Shown here: positions 55,887 through 64,000 of the stretch, piece after piece
Layout: each line of letters opens with the position of its first letter
How positions within the stretch are numbered: position 1 is the first letter of the stretch
Assembly (NCBI GenBank): GCA_027924645.1
Contig: BSBN01001198.1
Coordinates: 1,984,001-2,048,000 of the forward strand
Direction: 5' to 3'
From: Cunninghamia lanceolata
Taxonomy: Eukaryota; Streptophyta; Pinopsida; Cupressales; Cupressaceae
Length of the DNA: 64,000 nt
The notes under the pieces: model-generated
What the model was told of the DNA's origin: nothing
Databases searched by the model: none
The model's input: the letters and a program-made list of their open reading frames with translations, nothing else
Translations under genes and position numbers: made by a program

Positions 55887-57039
55887 TGTGCTCGAGTGAT
55901 AGCAAAGATTTCTTCATTGTTTCCCTTGAGATTGATAAAGTTTACCACCTTTTGCTTTGGACAGTCTTTTTCTTCGTGATCACCAGGCCCACACCACTTG
56001 CACAATGCATTTATTGTGTTCTGATTGTTGTTGGGGCATTCTCTGGCAAAGTGTCCCCACTCGTTGCACTGCCGGCACTGTATCATCGGTCGCCCTTTGC
56101 TGTCGTACTGCAATCTGTTTCTAGGGTTGTTATTGTTAAACCTTCTGTTATTCCTGTATCCTCCGGAAGATGTATTCAGACTATTTTGAGGTTTCGACGG
56201 TGTGGTCGACGAAGTTGATGATTCTCCCTGAGTGAACAACACTTAAGTACTTCTTGCTTTCAAGTTAAATGGACATTCCTTGATTGAATGTCCCATTACC
56301 TGACAGATGTCACAAAATAATTTTCTCGAGCAGTTTACCTTTATGTGACCCTCCCCATTGCACTCTGTGCACCATAACTCTCGACTTTCTCTAGTGGTCT
56401 CTTTATCTGTTTTCATTTCCTTCATCATGCGGACCATATCCCTTCTCAATGCCTGAATGGTTTTCGACTCATTTTCACTGCTGTCGTCCCACGTACTGTC
56501 ATCATCTTCAGTTCTTCTCTTACTTCAGGATGACGTTTTGCTTTCACTTTCTATGTCCATCGCCCGATTGTACGCTTCCGGATACAACGATGGGGGTACC
56601 ACTTTCATCTTTTTTCTTAATGACGAGACTAGCCCTTCAATGAACCATCTTTTCTTCAGTCCATCGGCTAGCTGCGTTTCCAGTTTCTCGAGTAATTCTT
56701 TGAGCCTTCTATTATATGCCCTTACATTTTCATTCTTTCCTTGTTTGGTATTGTAGATTTCTGGTACAATCTCATTGTCGTCTCTCAGAAGTTTAAATTC
56801 GTTCTCGAAGGCTTTTCTCAGTTCGTCCCATGAGGTTTTCTGTGCTGCCCCTAGGTCTGTATACCAGTCAATGGCAATACCTCTTAGCGTCGCTGGAAAC
56901 GCTTTTACCTAGTAGTCTTCGTCCTCTTGTCCGTTTGCCACCCATATGGTTTCACACGTTTTACAGTGCCGAACAGGATCCTCTGACCCGTTCCCCATGA
57001 ACTTCGGCAACTTCTGCCTTTCACTCGCCAGTGGTGTCA
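55808..57039 (-). pseudogene. gag: gag of the inner gypsy element, body (stops)
   Basis: One frame is followed throughout, with in-frame TAG (56909-56911), TGA (56525-56527) and TAA (56243-56245). The Gag domain runs from about 56900 to 56560 (AFPATLRGIAIDWYTDL, SWDELRKAFENEF, RAYNRRLKELLEKL, WFIEGLVSSLR). Four CX2CX4HX4C knuckles follow in two pairs: CTECNGEGHIKVNC and CDICQVMGHSIKEC (about 56370-56280), then CRQCNEWGHFAREC and CKWCGPGDHEEKDC (about 56075-55960), the pairs separated by an Asn/Arg/Ser-rich linker. Four knuckles is more than the one or two usual in Ty3/gypsy. The first codons lie at 58643-58651, across an inserted solo LTR; the ATG at 57040 is created by the insertion junction. 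Confidence 0.8.
57035..57039. other. Target-site duplication of the solo LTR in gag (left)
   Basis: The sequence tgtca is repeated at 58643-58647. Confidence 0.8.
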
Positions 57040-58642
57040 TGTCATATCTCCTCAATTACACTATACAATTATGATTTACACATATTTCAAATATATTATA
57101 ATATATATATATATATATATTTCTATAAATTGTGTTCATATTTGGAATTGTGTTAAAGAAAACATTATTTATTATACAAGGATAAATAATAAACAACTAT
57201 ACATATATTGTTATTATAAATTATATCAAATTCATTATATGCACATTATTATCAAGTATATACATATATATTAATATCTAATTCAATATTTGCAATAATG
57301 AACATATAGTAAATAATATATAAACCCGTGATAATATACATATGTGTTACATATCACAAGTGGCGTTCAAATGTTAAACGCACCCCTGGATCGAAACCCC
57401 TAAATTATAAGCAAACCGAAGCTATTTCATGAGTCGCGTCACTTGGTGTATTGACCATTCGGGTCTATAAAGAGGTTACCCTGCATATTGCAAGGGCATC
57501 GAAGATCATACAAACCAGAGAGCGGTGGAAACAGAGGGAAGGGCAGATCGGGAAGAAGGCGGAACCTCCGGCGATAGGAATTAAGGCGCGAAAATCCACT
57601 GTCATCAGAGGCCGCGAACTGGTAAGTTGGAATATGAATAAGCTACGATTGTTAATAGGTAATGCTATTGAAAATGGTATAAATATAATATTAACAGAAA
57701 TTGATAATAAAAATCTGAACTGGTTCTAGATAATGGAAGTCCACTGTATAATAGGAAAATATATATTTATTAAGTAAACAATAAATACATTCTTAATAGG
57801 CAGCATGGTGAAATTATAATAATCTGAACGGATGGTGTTAGACCATACTCAGTAAGATAAGTATCATGTACAGGTAAGCCACTGTATAGCAACAGAAATA
57901 TATACTAGATAAACATTGAATAATACATGGTTAGAAATACATCCTAAAAAAAACAAGAAACATGAGTAAGGCATATGTGATTACATACAGTTTTAAAAGG
58001 GAAACCAAAAGCATCTCATCCTTCTATCTCGTCCAACTATAGGAGAGGGGTCTTGTTAGGGAAAGGCGGGATAATTCCATCACGATGGATTGGAGAGGGT
58101 TTAACGCGCCCTAGACAAGGATGCTAGGGAGAGGCGGAGTAATTCCATTCCCAATCGCATTGGAGAGGGTTCAACGCGCCCTAGACATATAATTTCCCCA
58201 TCCTTGGTTAAGGAATAGGAGGAAGATGATATGGGAAGATGAACTTAGAATATTACTTCATTACTTCATCCTTAAAGGAATGTTAGGTCTTGTGGGGAGA
58301 GGCGGAGTAATCCCATCCGTAAGAAGGCCCGTAGGCTGGGACAAAGTCTCCCATAGGCTGGGTCAAGAGATAAGCCCGTAGGCTGGGACATAGTTTCCCG
58401 TAGGCTGGGTTAAGAGATGGTTTCAGCGCACCCTATACATGTAAAACCTAGTTCCATAAGGGAAAGTAATAAAGAATATGAATTATGGAATGGTTAACAA
58501 TCTATAAGTAACAATTAGGAATCTTTTAATAAGTAACAAAATGAAAGCATCATCATTGATCTTACTTATTTATTGTTCTCTTTGAGTATCATTCTTATGC
58601 AGATTCAGGTTTTAGTGTTTTCTATAAGAAGGGGACATTACA
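57040..58642 (-). repeat. Solo LTR inserted at gag codon 3 of the inner element
   Basis: On the minus strand it reads TGTAATGTCCCC...GATATGACA, with a perfect tgtca duplication. It is 1603 bp and non-coding. The left part is very AT-rich with an (at)n run near 57100. The middle carries repeats of ggagaggcgg(a/g)(g/a)taattcca (58058-58300, three copies) and cccgtaggctgggac-like units (58329-58410, four copies). No partner LTR or internal region is present, so the element recombined to a solo LTR after inserting here. Confidence 0.78.
58325..58415. repeat. Tandem repeat, about 20-bp unit, in the solo LTR
   Basis: Four units of (c/g)cc(c/g/a)taggctggg(a/t)ca(a/t)ag follow one another. Confidence 0.7.
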
Positions 58643-59589
58643 TGTCACCATCTTTTTCCCGAGGTACCCTCTCTGTCTTTGACCCGATTGGACTGGTTCT
58701 ACCGTGTTGTTCCGGTGTCTTCCTGACATTGCCGGCCACGTACGGTTCCTTCCCACTTCCGATTTCGGCGTCCTCTACACTTTGAGTTACCTCTGGCTCT
58801 CCTTGGTTTTCCCTCTATGCAGGGGTCTCAGGCTCAGGTCCTCTCTTCCTCGGCCTTTCATCTAAAATGGACAATGCCACAATCCGATGTATACTATCCT
58901 CTAGTTCTTCTGTCAGATTATTTTCTTTTCCTCTATTTGTTATTGGTGTTCTAAAATTATGTTCATCACCCCCTTGATCTACCTCTTCATGTCGTTCATT
59001 TTCTTTTTCACAAATCTGTTTCAATCGTTTTCTACGTTCTTCTTGTTCCTTTAGTCTTAATGATCTTCTTACTATTTCTTCTGGTGTTGCTTGGCCCACT
59101 GGAAATTTATTCTTGTCCTTGTTAAGTTGTATGGGCATTAATTATGCTTACCCTTTCTCAGTTGTACGACGTGCGACGGCGATCAGTGTCACGTTCCTCC
59201 TCTTGTTTCAGACGTTCTTCATATCTTCTGAGAATTTGTTGTCGTCGCACTTCCCTCTCTCTCTCTTCTCGAATATCTTGGAAGGCTATCAGGTTCCTTG
59301 CCAGAAGTCAAGGAATGCGGTCCAAAAGATTATCCACTTCGCTGTTAACATGCAGGTTCTCTAAAATAACCTCCTCTGAAACCTCTCTGCAGATAGATTC
59401 GTCTCGCACGTATTGTCCGACTGATAATAACCACAGTTTGACCAATTCTTGAGTTATTTCATCTTCTCAACTTCTGGGTTCATTCTCTTCTCTATCGCTT
59501 CCCTCACGTTCCTCCTGAATTTCTTGTATTATTTCTTCTACGTGCTTTCTGTCTTGTATTTCCTCGTTGGTGTCAATTGGTTGCCCCAT
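58640..59589 (-). pseudogene. Leader ORF of the inner element, upstream of gag (broken)
   Basis: The ATG at 59589-59587 (MGQPIDTNEEIQDRKHVEEI) lies about 160 bp inside the primer site. It opens a charged, Glu/Arg-rich protein of about 315 codons running to gag, with stops near 59455 and 59310, a frame change near 59240 and a TAG near 58816. Recognisable pieces are LVKLWLLSVGQYVRDE, a helical REVRRQQILRRYEERLKQEE stretch, and PEEIVRRSLRLKEQEERRKR (about 59080-59020). No domain is recognised. Since codon phrasing stays protein-like throughout, this looks like a once-functional extra ORF, or an N-terminal extension of Gag in a different frame, rather than chance. Confidence 0.5.
58643..58651 (-). 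pseudogene. gag: First three codons of the inner gag, separated by the solo LTR
   Basis: The ATG at 58651-58649 followed by GTG and ACA is in frame with the gag body once the inserted solo LTR and one copy of its duplication are disregarded. It overlaps, in another frame, the end of the leader ORF. Confidence 0.6.
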
Positions 59590-59748
59590 TACGCTGCCAT
59601 TTCCTTGATGCTAGATACACCCAATGGCTTGTTCCGACGATGTCACTTGTCTAATGGCATCGGACGTCTCAACTTGTCATCGCCTTGTCCCCTGATGGCA
59701 TCGGATGACTCTGTCATCGACTTGTCACCCTCGACCCGTTTTCGAACT

Positions 59749-59761
59749 GGCAACGGCGCCA
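59749..59761 (-). other. Primer-binding site of the inner element, tRNA-Asp type
   Basis: The minus strand reads TGGCGCCGTTGCC two bases inside the LTR. This 13-nt string is complementary to the 3' end of plant tRNA-Asp and is common in Athila/Tat-type elements. Confidence 0.75.
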
Positions 59762-59763
59762 AA

Positions 59764-60118
59764 TGTTTACCGCAATATGGTGTGTTTCACAAAATATGAA
59801 GTAAACAGAATTTAGTAGTATAGTGCATCATATGACCATAACAAGAGTACTCGGAATGGAATACTGTATTTATTATTGATTCACAGAACATTACAATGTC
59901 ATGACAGCAACATACATATTCATTGTGACTCCAATGTCTGCATAATAACTATTGCAAAATCACCCATATCCGACTACAATGCATTGATGACTTAAATACT
60001 CACGACCAAGGTTGGTTGTGATGCCAACCGTTGGTACCGACTCCAAACTACCCGACCCGTCGGTTGATGCCGACAACTAATTACATCATTTGTTTATTTA
60101 ACTATTTTGCTGTCTACA
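59764..60118 (-). repeat. 5' LTR of the inner gypsy element
   Basis: 355 bp, near-identical to 47928-48285. Its outer 88 bp happen to be open in the frame that continues into the outer gag. Confidence 0.92.
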
Positions 60119-60123
60119 AACTC
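60119..60123. other. Target-site duplication of the nested gypsy element (right)
   Basis: aactc, matching 47923-47927 exactly. Confidence 0.9.
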
Positions 60124-62895
60124 CCTTGGAATGCTTTCTTGGAAATCATCAAGGAGGGTAATCCGGATAAAAAGGGATTTATAGAATACATTCAGAAGAT
60201 AAGGAATGAAGAGGAGATGAAGGAAATGTCCTTGTGTAAGCCTAAGTTAACTACTTCAAAGGCAAGGACCAAGAACTTTTCTAAGTATTCACTTTCCAGC
60301 CCACCGAACAAGAAGCCTCCTATTTCGGGGAAGAAAGAGTTCAGCAAAAATGAATTTAGAAGAAGAAATCTTTGTTTCCTATGCAAAGATGCTTGGAAGC
60401 CTAACCACCAATGCAAGAAAAAGAAAGATGAATCAGCAATCTTCACCACATGTTCTTTCTTGCTGAATGATGTAAAATCTGAAAATGGTAAAGATGAAGA
60501 TTTGTTAGTTGAAATAAATGAGTCTAAGCCTCTGTATGATGAAGACAAAGTCACAAATCATGAGACATGCATAGAGGAGTTTGCTGATTTGGAGAAGTCT
60601 ACAGCAGAAATTAGTGAAGTTGAGCTTTGCTTTGACAAAGAGCCAGAGGTGTTGGACTTTGCAAGTCCTTCATTTGATGAAGATCCTGAAGATGCCACTA
60701 CAAGTGAGGAGATGAAGATGATCAATAGACTGCTAGAAGGTGACTATGCAAGTGAGCCTGAGAGGATTGAAGCAATGTGTCTTGTTGAGGACATGGGAGA
60801 CAATGAAATCACAAAAGATAAAAAGTTTGATGTTGCTACAAATTTTAGAACAGCACCTAATGAAGAGCATTTCCACCATTCTAGTGATGGAAGTCTCGAT
60901 TATGAGTGGGATTGTTCCATGCAAAGAGAAGACCAGTTAGATTCTTCAAAGATCCTTGACAAAGAATGTGTTGACCAAGACTTTAAATCAGCCATTGGTG
61001 ATGATTCAAGATTTGATTATGAGACTGCCATATCATTTGATCTAAGTGATGAAGAAGAAGATTCAATTCCCATGCAATTTGAAGAGCCAAATGTCCTTTC
61101 TGAAGAGATAGTTGAAGAGTATGTTGATGGGAAGCTTGTTGAAGAATTTGGATCAGCCTCAAGGGTTGGCTCAACATTGAATTTATGTGATGCTACTTCT
61201 TGTAGTCAAAGTAGCTATGAAGAGGATAACTTTAAAGTAGCTGATTTCAAGGATCATGCTTCTGAGGATATGACAAAAAATTTATTGTGTGCAGCTGAGT
61301 TGGATTTTAAGAATCAATTGTTAGTCACCGAAGATAAGGTTGTGCAAGTTCTAACACATTTGGATAGCTCACATAAGTTTGTTGAAGATCACATTTCGAG
61401 AGCTCAAGTTGAAAGGAGACAAATGGGCATAGAAAAAAGATCTTCACTTGAAGATTGGTGTGTAGTCAGGAAGGCATTGGAAACTTTGAAATCAGATTAT
61501 TTGAACTTGCTTATTGATAGGGATCATGTCCTTGAGTTTGCTGGCCGAATTTTTGATGCATTTAAGGAAAGAGATGCTGAAATTGATAAGCTTGTATTTA
61601 AGCTTAAAACAACTGTGGATTCTTCAGAGAGTACCCAAATGGCTCTCTTAGAAGTTGAAAGACAATTTGTAGATGTACACCAATTCAAGGAACAAGTTGG
61701 AGCTGCTAGAGCAGATAAAGGCAAGCTGATAATTGAAGAGCTTGATTTGCTCCAGGGAAGTTTTGACTTAGGACAGTCTCCTAAGTATGTAGATACAGAG
61801 TTGGAGCAAATTGATGAATTGTGTGAACAAAAAGGTGAAAACAACTTCCAATCATTTGATGATTCTTTTTCTATGACGGAAGTTGAGTTTATACATGATA
61901 ATCCACTCCTCATGTTGAATGATAAGGAACAATTGGATGTAAGTAACATGGAGGAGGATAGTAACCGGATATGGGATCCTGGTGCAAAGCATTCATGGAA
62001 TATTACTGTGCACAAAAACTTCTTCAACTGGAAGTTTTCATCAGTTGTTGAAGATGGGCATAAGTTTCAGGTATGCAATGGATTAGGTTCTATGATGGCT
62101 CACTTTCATAATGGAGTTTATTTGCAGGATAGTGGTGTTGGTAAGATTGTTTTATGGATGAATTTGAAGTCAAATTTATGTCATGAAGCTGCTGTCCTTC
62201 ATCTAATCAGCCATAAAAATTGTTCATTTGCATACATAATGATTGATTGGAGAGAAATTTTGGTCATAACTATAGTATATTTTGGTTATAGATGGCCTAA
62301 ATCTCTTGTTATTTTCATAAGATCTCAGTTTTATTGTGGCTGTCCTATTATGAAATTACTGAAATCAAATTTTCAGGAGATCATTTTTTATTTTTGCAGC
62401 CATGAGATTGATCTTTTTGTTGCTTTTAGCCTTTTATGGAAAGATGACAAAAGTTTTCAGCTGAAAAGAACAAATGTTACAGTTACTAATGCTCTTTTGG
62501 AGGGTGAGAATCAGCTGATTCATGGTTGTTCAGAGTTGTTTTCAGCTTGTGATCACGCTGAATTATGTTCTTCCTTGGAGGAGCATCACAGATTTTGGTT
62601 CCCAACAGTAGTTTCATGTTGGACAATTGTATTGATGATTGCTAACTCTTTCATTTTTGGAGTTAATGACGTTTGGGATCCAAATAGTTATGTGATTGGA
62701 AGAATGTTTCAGAAGTGTAATCAGAATACCAGCTGTGCAGTTCACAAATATATCAAAGTAGAGCAACAGAAGTGGTGTGAGGCATTCTTCAAATTGATTT
62801 GGGATCCAGGTATATTATGGATGATCATGCAAGTATCTATGTTGGATAGCCTGTATTGCTTGAGAACAAGCAATCTTGAGCAGCGAGGATTGTAA
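60124..62895 (+). CDS. Main part of the outer element's gag-type ORF (about 923 codons)
   Basis: An uninterrupted frame from the insertion point to TAA at 62893-62895, which lies inside the first bases of the 3' LTR. An upstream extension to an ATG at 60031 belongs to the inner LTR and is accidental. Near the start is a helical piece ending in a Gag-like EYIQKIRNEEEMKE. It is followed by a basic linker and a chromovirus-type knuckle, CFLCKDAWKPNHQC (60373-60414). Next come about 500 very acidic residues, a coiled coil (about 61550-61750) and a hydrophobic, Trp/Cys/Phe-rich C-terminal third. The pattern (R/V/I)WDP(G/N) occurs three times (about 61972, 62673 and 62803). No protease, RT or integrase motif is present. 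The long intact frame suggests selection or recent origin. The C-terminal part is not recognised; an envelope-like or membrane role cannot be excluded. Confidence 0.75.
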   Translation, partial: PWNAFLEIIKEGNPDKKGFIEYIQKIRNEEEMKEMSLCKPKLTTSKARTKNFSKYSLSSPPNKKPPISGKKEFSKNEFRRRNLCFLCKDAWKPNHQCKKKKDESAIFTTCSFLLNDVKSENGKDEDLLVEINESKPLYDEDKVTNHETCIEEFADLEKSTAEISEVELCFDKEPEVLDFASPSFDEDPEDATTSEEMKMINRLLEGDYASEPERIEAMCLVEDMGDNEITKDKKFDVATNFRTAPNEEHFHHSSDGSLDYEWDCSMQREDQLDSSKILDKECVDQDFKSAIGDDSRFDYETAISFDLSDEEEDSIPMQFEEPNVLSEEIVEEYVDGKLVEEFGSASRVGSTLNLCDATSCSQSSYEEDNFKVADFKDHASEDMTKNLLCAAELDFKNQLLVTEDKVVQVLTHLDSSHKFVEDHISRAQVERRQMGIEKRSSLEDWCVVRKALETLKSDYLNLLIDRDHVLEFAGRIFDAFKERDAEIDKLVFKLKTTVDSSESTQMALLEVERQFVDVHQFKEQVGAARADKGKLIIEELDLLQGSFDLGQSPKYVDTELEQIDELCEQKGENNFQSFDDSFSMTEVEFIHDNPLLMLNDKEQLDVSNMEEDSNRIWDPGAKHSWNITVHKNFFNWKFSSVVEDGHKFQVCNGLGSMMAHFHNGVYLQDSGVGKIVLWMNLKSNLCHEAAVLHLISHKNCSFAYIMIDWREILVITIVYFGYRWPKSLVIFIRSQFYCGCPIMKLLKSNFQEIIFYFCSHEIDLFVAFSLLWKDDKSFQLKRTNVTVTNALLEGENQLIHGCSELFSACDHAELCSSLEEHHRFWFPTVVSCWTIVLMIANSFIFGVNDVWDPNSYVIGRMFQKCNQNTSCAVHKYIKVEQQKWCEAFFKLIWDPGILWMIMQVSMLDSLYCLRTSNLEQRGL

Positions 62896-64000
62896 TGTCC
62901 CTTTTTTGGCGCATAGGCTTTTGTGCACATTTTGGCTTGTTCTTAGTCCCTTAGTGGTTATCTGACATGTTCGGGAGAACTCCAATGTTCTTGGAGTGGC
63001 CACAGATCAATTTTACAGAGCATTTGGTTATGGCTTTGAGCTCAGATGGTGCTTATGATCATTGTGATGCTTTCTGATGTTTGATCGGGTTCCCGGTTTA
63101 CTCTCCAAGATTCTTGGAGAAGCCGTCTATTTTTGGAAAATCACCCAGAAGGCATCATTCATCTTCCCAAAGGCATCATTCATCTTCCCAACCATCGTGG
63201 AATATGTTGGTATGCTTAATTTTACAGTTTGGTGGTGTTTGGGATTTTCCGCAAAATGGTGTTATTTAATGAGCTATTTTAATTATTATTTTCACTTAAG
63301 CTCCTCGGGGTGAAAATAATTAATAAAAATTTAAGTGTTATACCTCGTTGGAAAGAGGAAAAAAAGTTTTAAATCATGGATGCATCATTTTGGGGCCTTG
63401 CGAAGCAGATATTTCCTTTATTTTGATAAAAGGGTCTTTGGAGCTAAAAAGAGCTTTTAATTAAAAGTGGTGACTTTAAGTTGTGCACACATAAGGAATT
63501 ATTTTATATTGTTTGAGGAGAAATATGAAGGGATAAAGGAAATAATATTTTATTTCCCTCAAAAAGTTATAAAAAGAGGAGTTGGGCTCATTGTTTAGGC
63601 ATGCTTGGTTTTGATATTGTTATTCTGCTGGATTGAACCGGAGTGTTCTTCCATTTTCTCTTGAGGACGGAAACCCTCTTGTAGAAATTCTTCTTGAGGA
63701 TGAAAACCCTCTTGGAATTGATCGGTTTCGGTGGTGAGAGATCCACCCTAGTTGAAGTTGGTGTGGTTTCATACAGAAATCACCATTTGTGCTGAAGATG
63801 GAGGTATTGGAGCTTTCATGGAGTTATGAAGTTGTGGGAAACTTGATGTTTGATGTTTTATTGGATGGATTTTGGTTGGTTTGATGAAATAGTTTCTTAG
63901 ATTTCTTTTGAATATTGATAACATTGTTATTTTCCTTGCTGGCCATACATGTTTGGGCCATATCAACAGGGTTATAGAACTTAAGTTTTGGGAGATTGAT
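62891..64000 (+). repeat. 3' LTR of the gag-only outer element (cut by the window end)
   Basis: The first 1110 bp, matching 45281-46390 closely. It differs by scattered substitutions concentrated in the first 450 bp and by a 20-bp tandem duplication (aaggcatcattcatcttccc twice, 63150-63189) absent from the 5' LTR. Confidence 0.88.
63568..63576 (+). promoter_or_regulatory. TATA box of the outer 3' LTR
   Basis: tataaaaag, conserved with 45936-45944. Confidence 0.5.

Larger units (their letters stand above)
47928..60118 (-). mobile_element. Near-complete Ty3/gypsy retrotransposon (inner element, 12.2 kb)
   Basis: A minus-strand element with LTRs at 59764-60118 (5', 355 bp) and 47928-48285 (3', 358 bp). 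The LTRs differ at 6 positions plus a 3-bp indel by my count (about 98% identity). A perfect aactc duplication flanks the element. Order on its sense strand is: LTR, primer site, Glu/Arg-rich leader ORF, gag with four knuckles, protease, RT, RNase H, integrase, a CGTACG-repeat spacer, a large 3' ORF, polypurine tract, LTR. The tRNA-Asp-type primer site, the RT signature and the extra ORF after integrase point to the Athila/Tat side of plant Ty3/gypsy; this is an inference. Coding is broken by stops and frameshifts, and a solo LTR sits in gag. Confidence 0.9.
45281..64000 (+). mobile_element. Gag-only LTR retrotransposon (outer element), with a nested gypsy element
   Basis: The 5' LTR is at 45281-47607 and the 3' LTR begins at 62891 and runs out of the window. 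An initiator tRNA-Met primer site is at 47609-47620. The interior encodes one long ORF (47772-47927, then 60124-62895) with a Gag-type zinc knuckle and no protease, RT or integrase. The ORF is interrupted by a 12.2-kb gypsy element with duplication aactc. Without that insert the element would be about 7.7 kb. The organisation fits the TR-GAG class of non-autonomous elements (LTRs plus gag only). LTR identity over the 1.1 kb visible in both copies is roughly 97-98% by eye. Confidence 0.82.

Noticed and set aside
57038..57040. ATG at 57040 as the true gag start
   Set aside because: It uses the first base of the inserted solo LTR. The original start is at 58649-58651.
60031..60123. Start of the long plus-strand ORF at ATG 60031
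   Set aside because: These 31 codons are the inner element's LTR and target duplication. The real coding trace begins at 60124, and its ancestral start is at 47772.

Overview
The window looks like intergenic and intronic DNA of a large, repeat-rich land-plant genome. A gymnosperm (conifer type) is my best inference, from the very long AT-rich LTRs, the deep nesting of old Ty3/gypsy and copia elements, and a host intron of more than 5 kb filled with transposon debris. There is no operon structure, rRNA, tRNA or CRISPR array. Almost everything is LTR retrotransposon sequence; host sequence is limited to the last three exons of one gene on the minus strand (between 36873 and 42949) and two captured gene fragments inside a mobile element.

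Layout. 1-2040: 3' end and LTR of a plus-strand LTR element. 3259-3397: a 130-bp foldback (MITE-like). 4163-4614: primer-binding site and LTR start of a minus-strand element, which hosts the next insertion. 4615-17709: a minus-strand, copia-like, gag-only element with about 1.9-kb LTRs. Its left LTR is split by a 6.7-kb element (4920-11633, TSD ggaga) that carries fragments of a PP2A B'' regulatory subunit gene and an ABCC-type ABC transporter gene, plus its own nested solo LTR (9601-11173). 18137-34750: an old LTR element without recognisable pol. Its left LTR is split by a 6.5-kb non-autonomous element (18557-25104, TSD tatct) with only a protease-like ORF, and its interior by an internally deleted gypsy element (28104-33002, TSD atcct) that keeps gag and protease. 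34751-43205: 3' flank, terminal exons and introns of the host gene, including hAT transposase and gypsy integrase relics. 43206-45280: an LTR-like AT-rich repeat region. 45281 to the window end: a gag-only element with 2.3-kb LTRs (tRNA-iMet primer site), split inside gag by a complete 12.2-kb minus-strand Ty3/gypsy element (47928-60118, TSD aactc). That element has gag, protease, RT, RNase H, integrase, a leader ORF and a large 3' ORF, and is itself split at gag codon 3 by a 1.6-kb solo LTR (57040-58642, TSD tgtca).

How it fits together. At five insertions I could read both flanks and found perfect 5-bp duplications. For three of them an empty-site comparison is available inside the window (a second LTR copy or a continuing reading frame), so the nesting order is well supported. 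Several elements are non-autonomous (gag only, protease only, or no coding). The LTR ends, primer site and R-U5 region of the gag-only element at 45281 resemble those of the gag-protease gypsy element at 28104, which suggests shared mobilisation machinery. All element coding regions contain stops or frameshifts, apart from the long ORF at 60124-62895.
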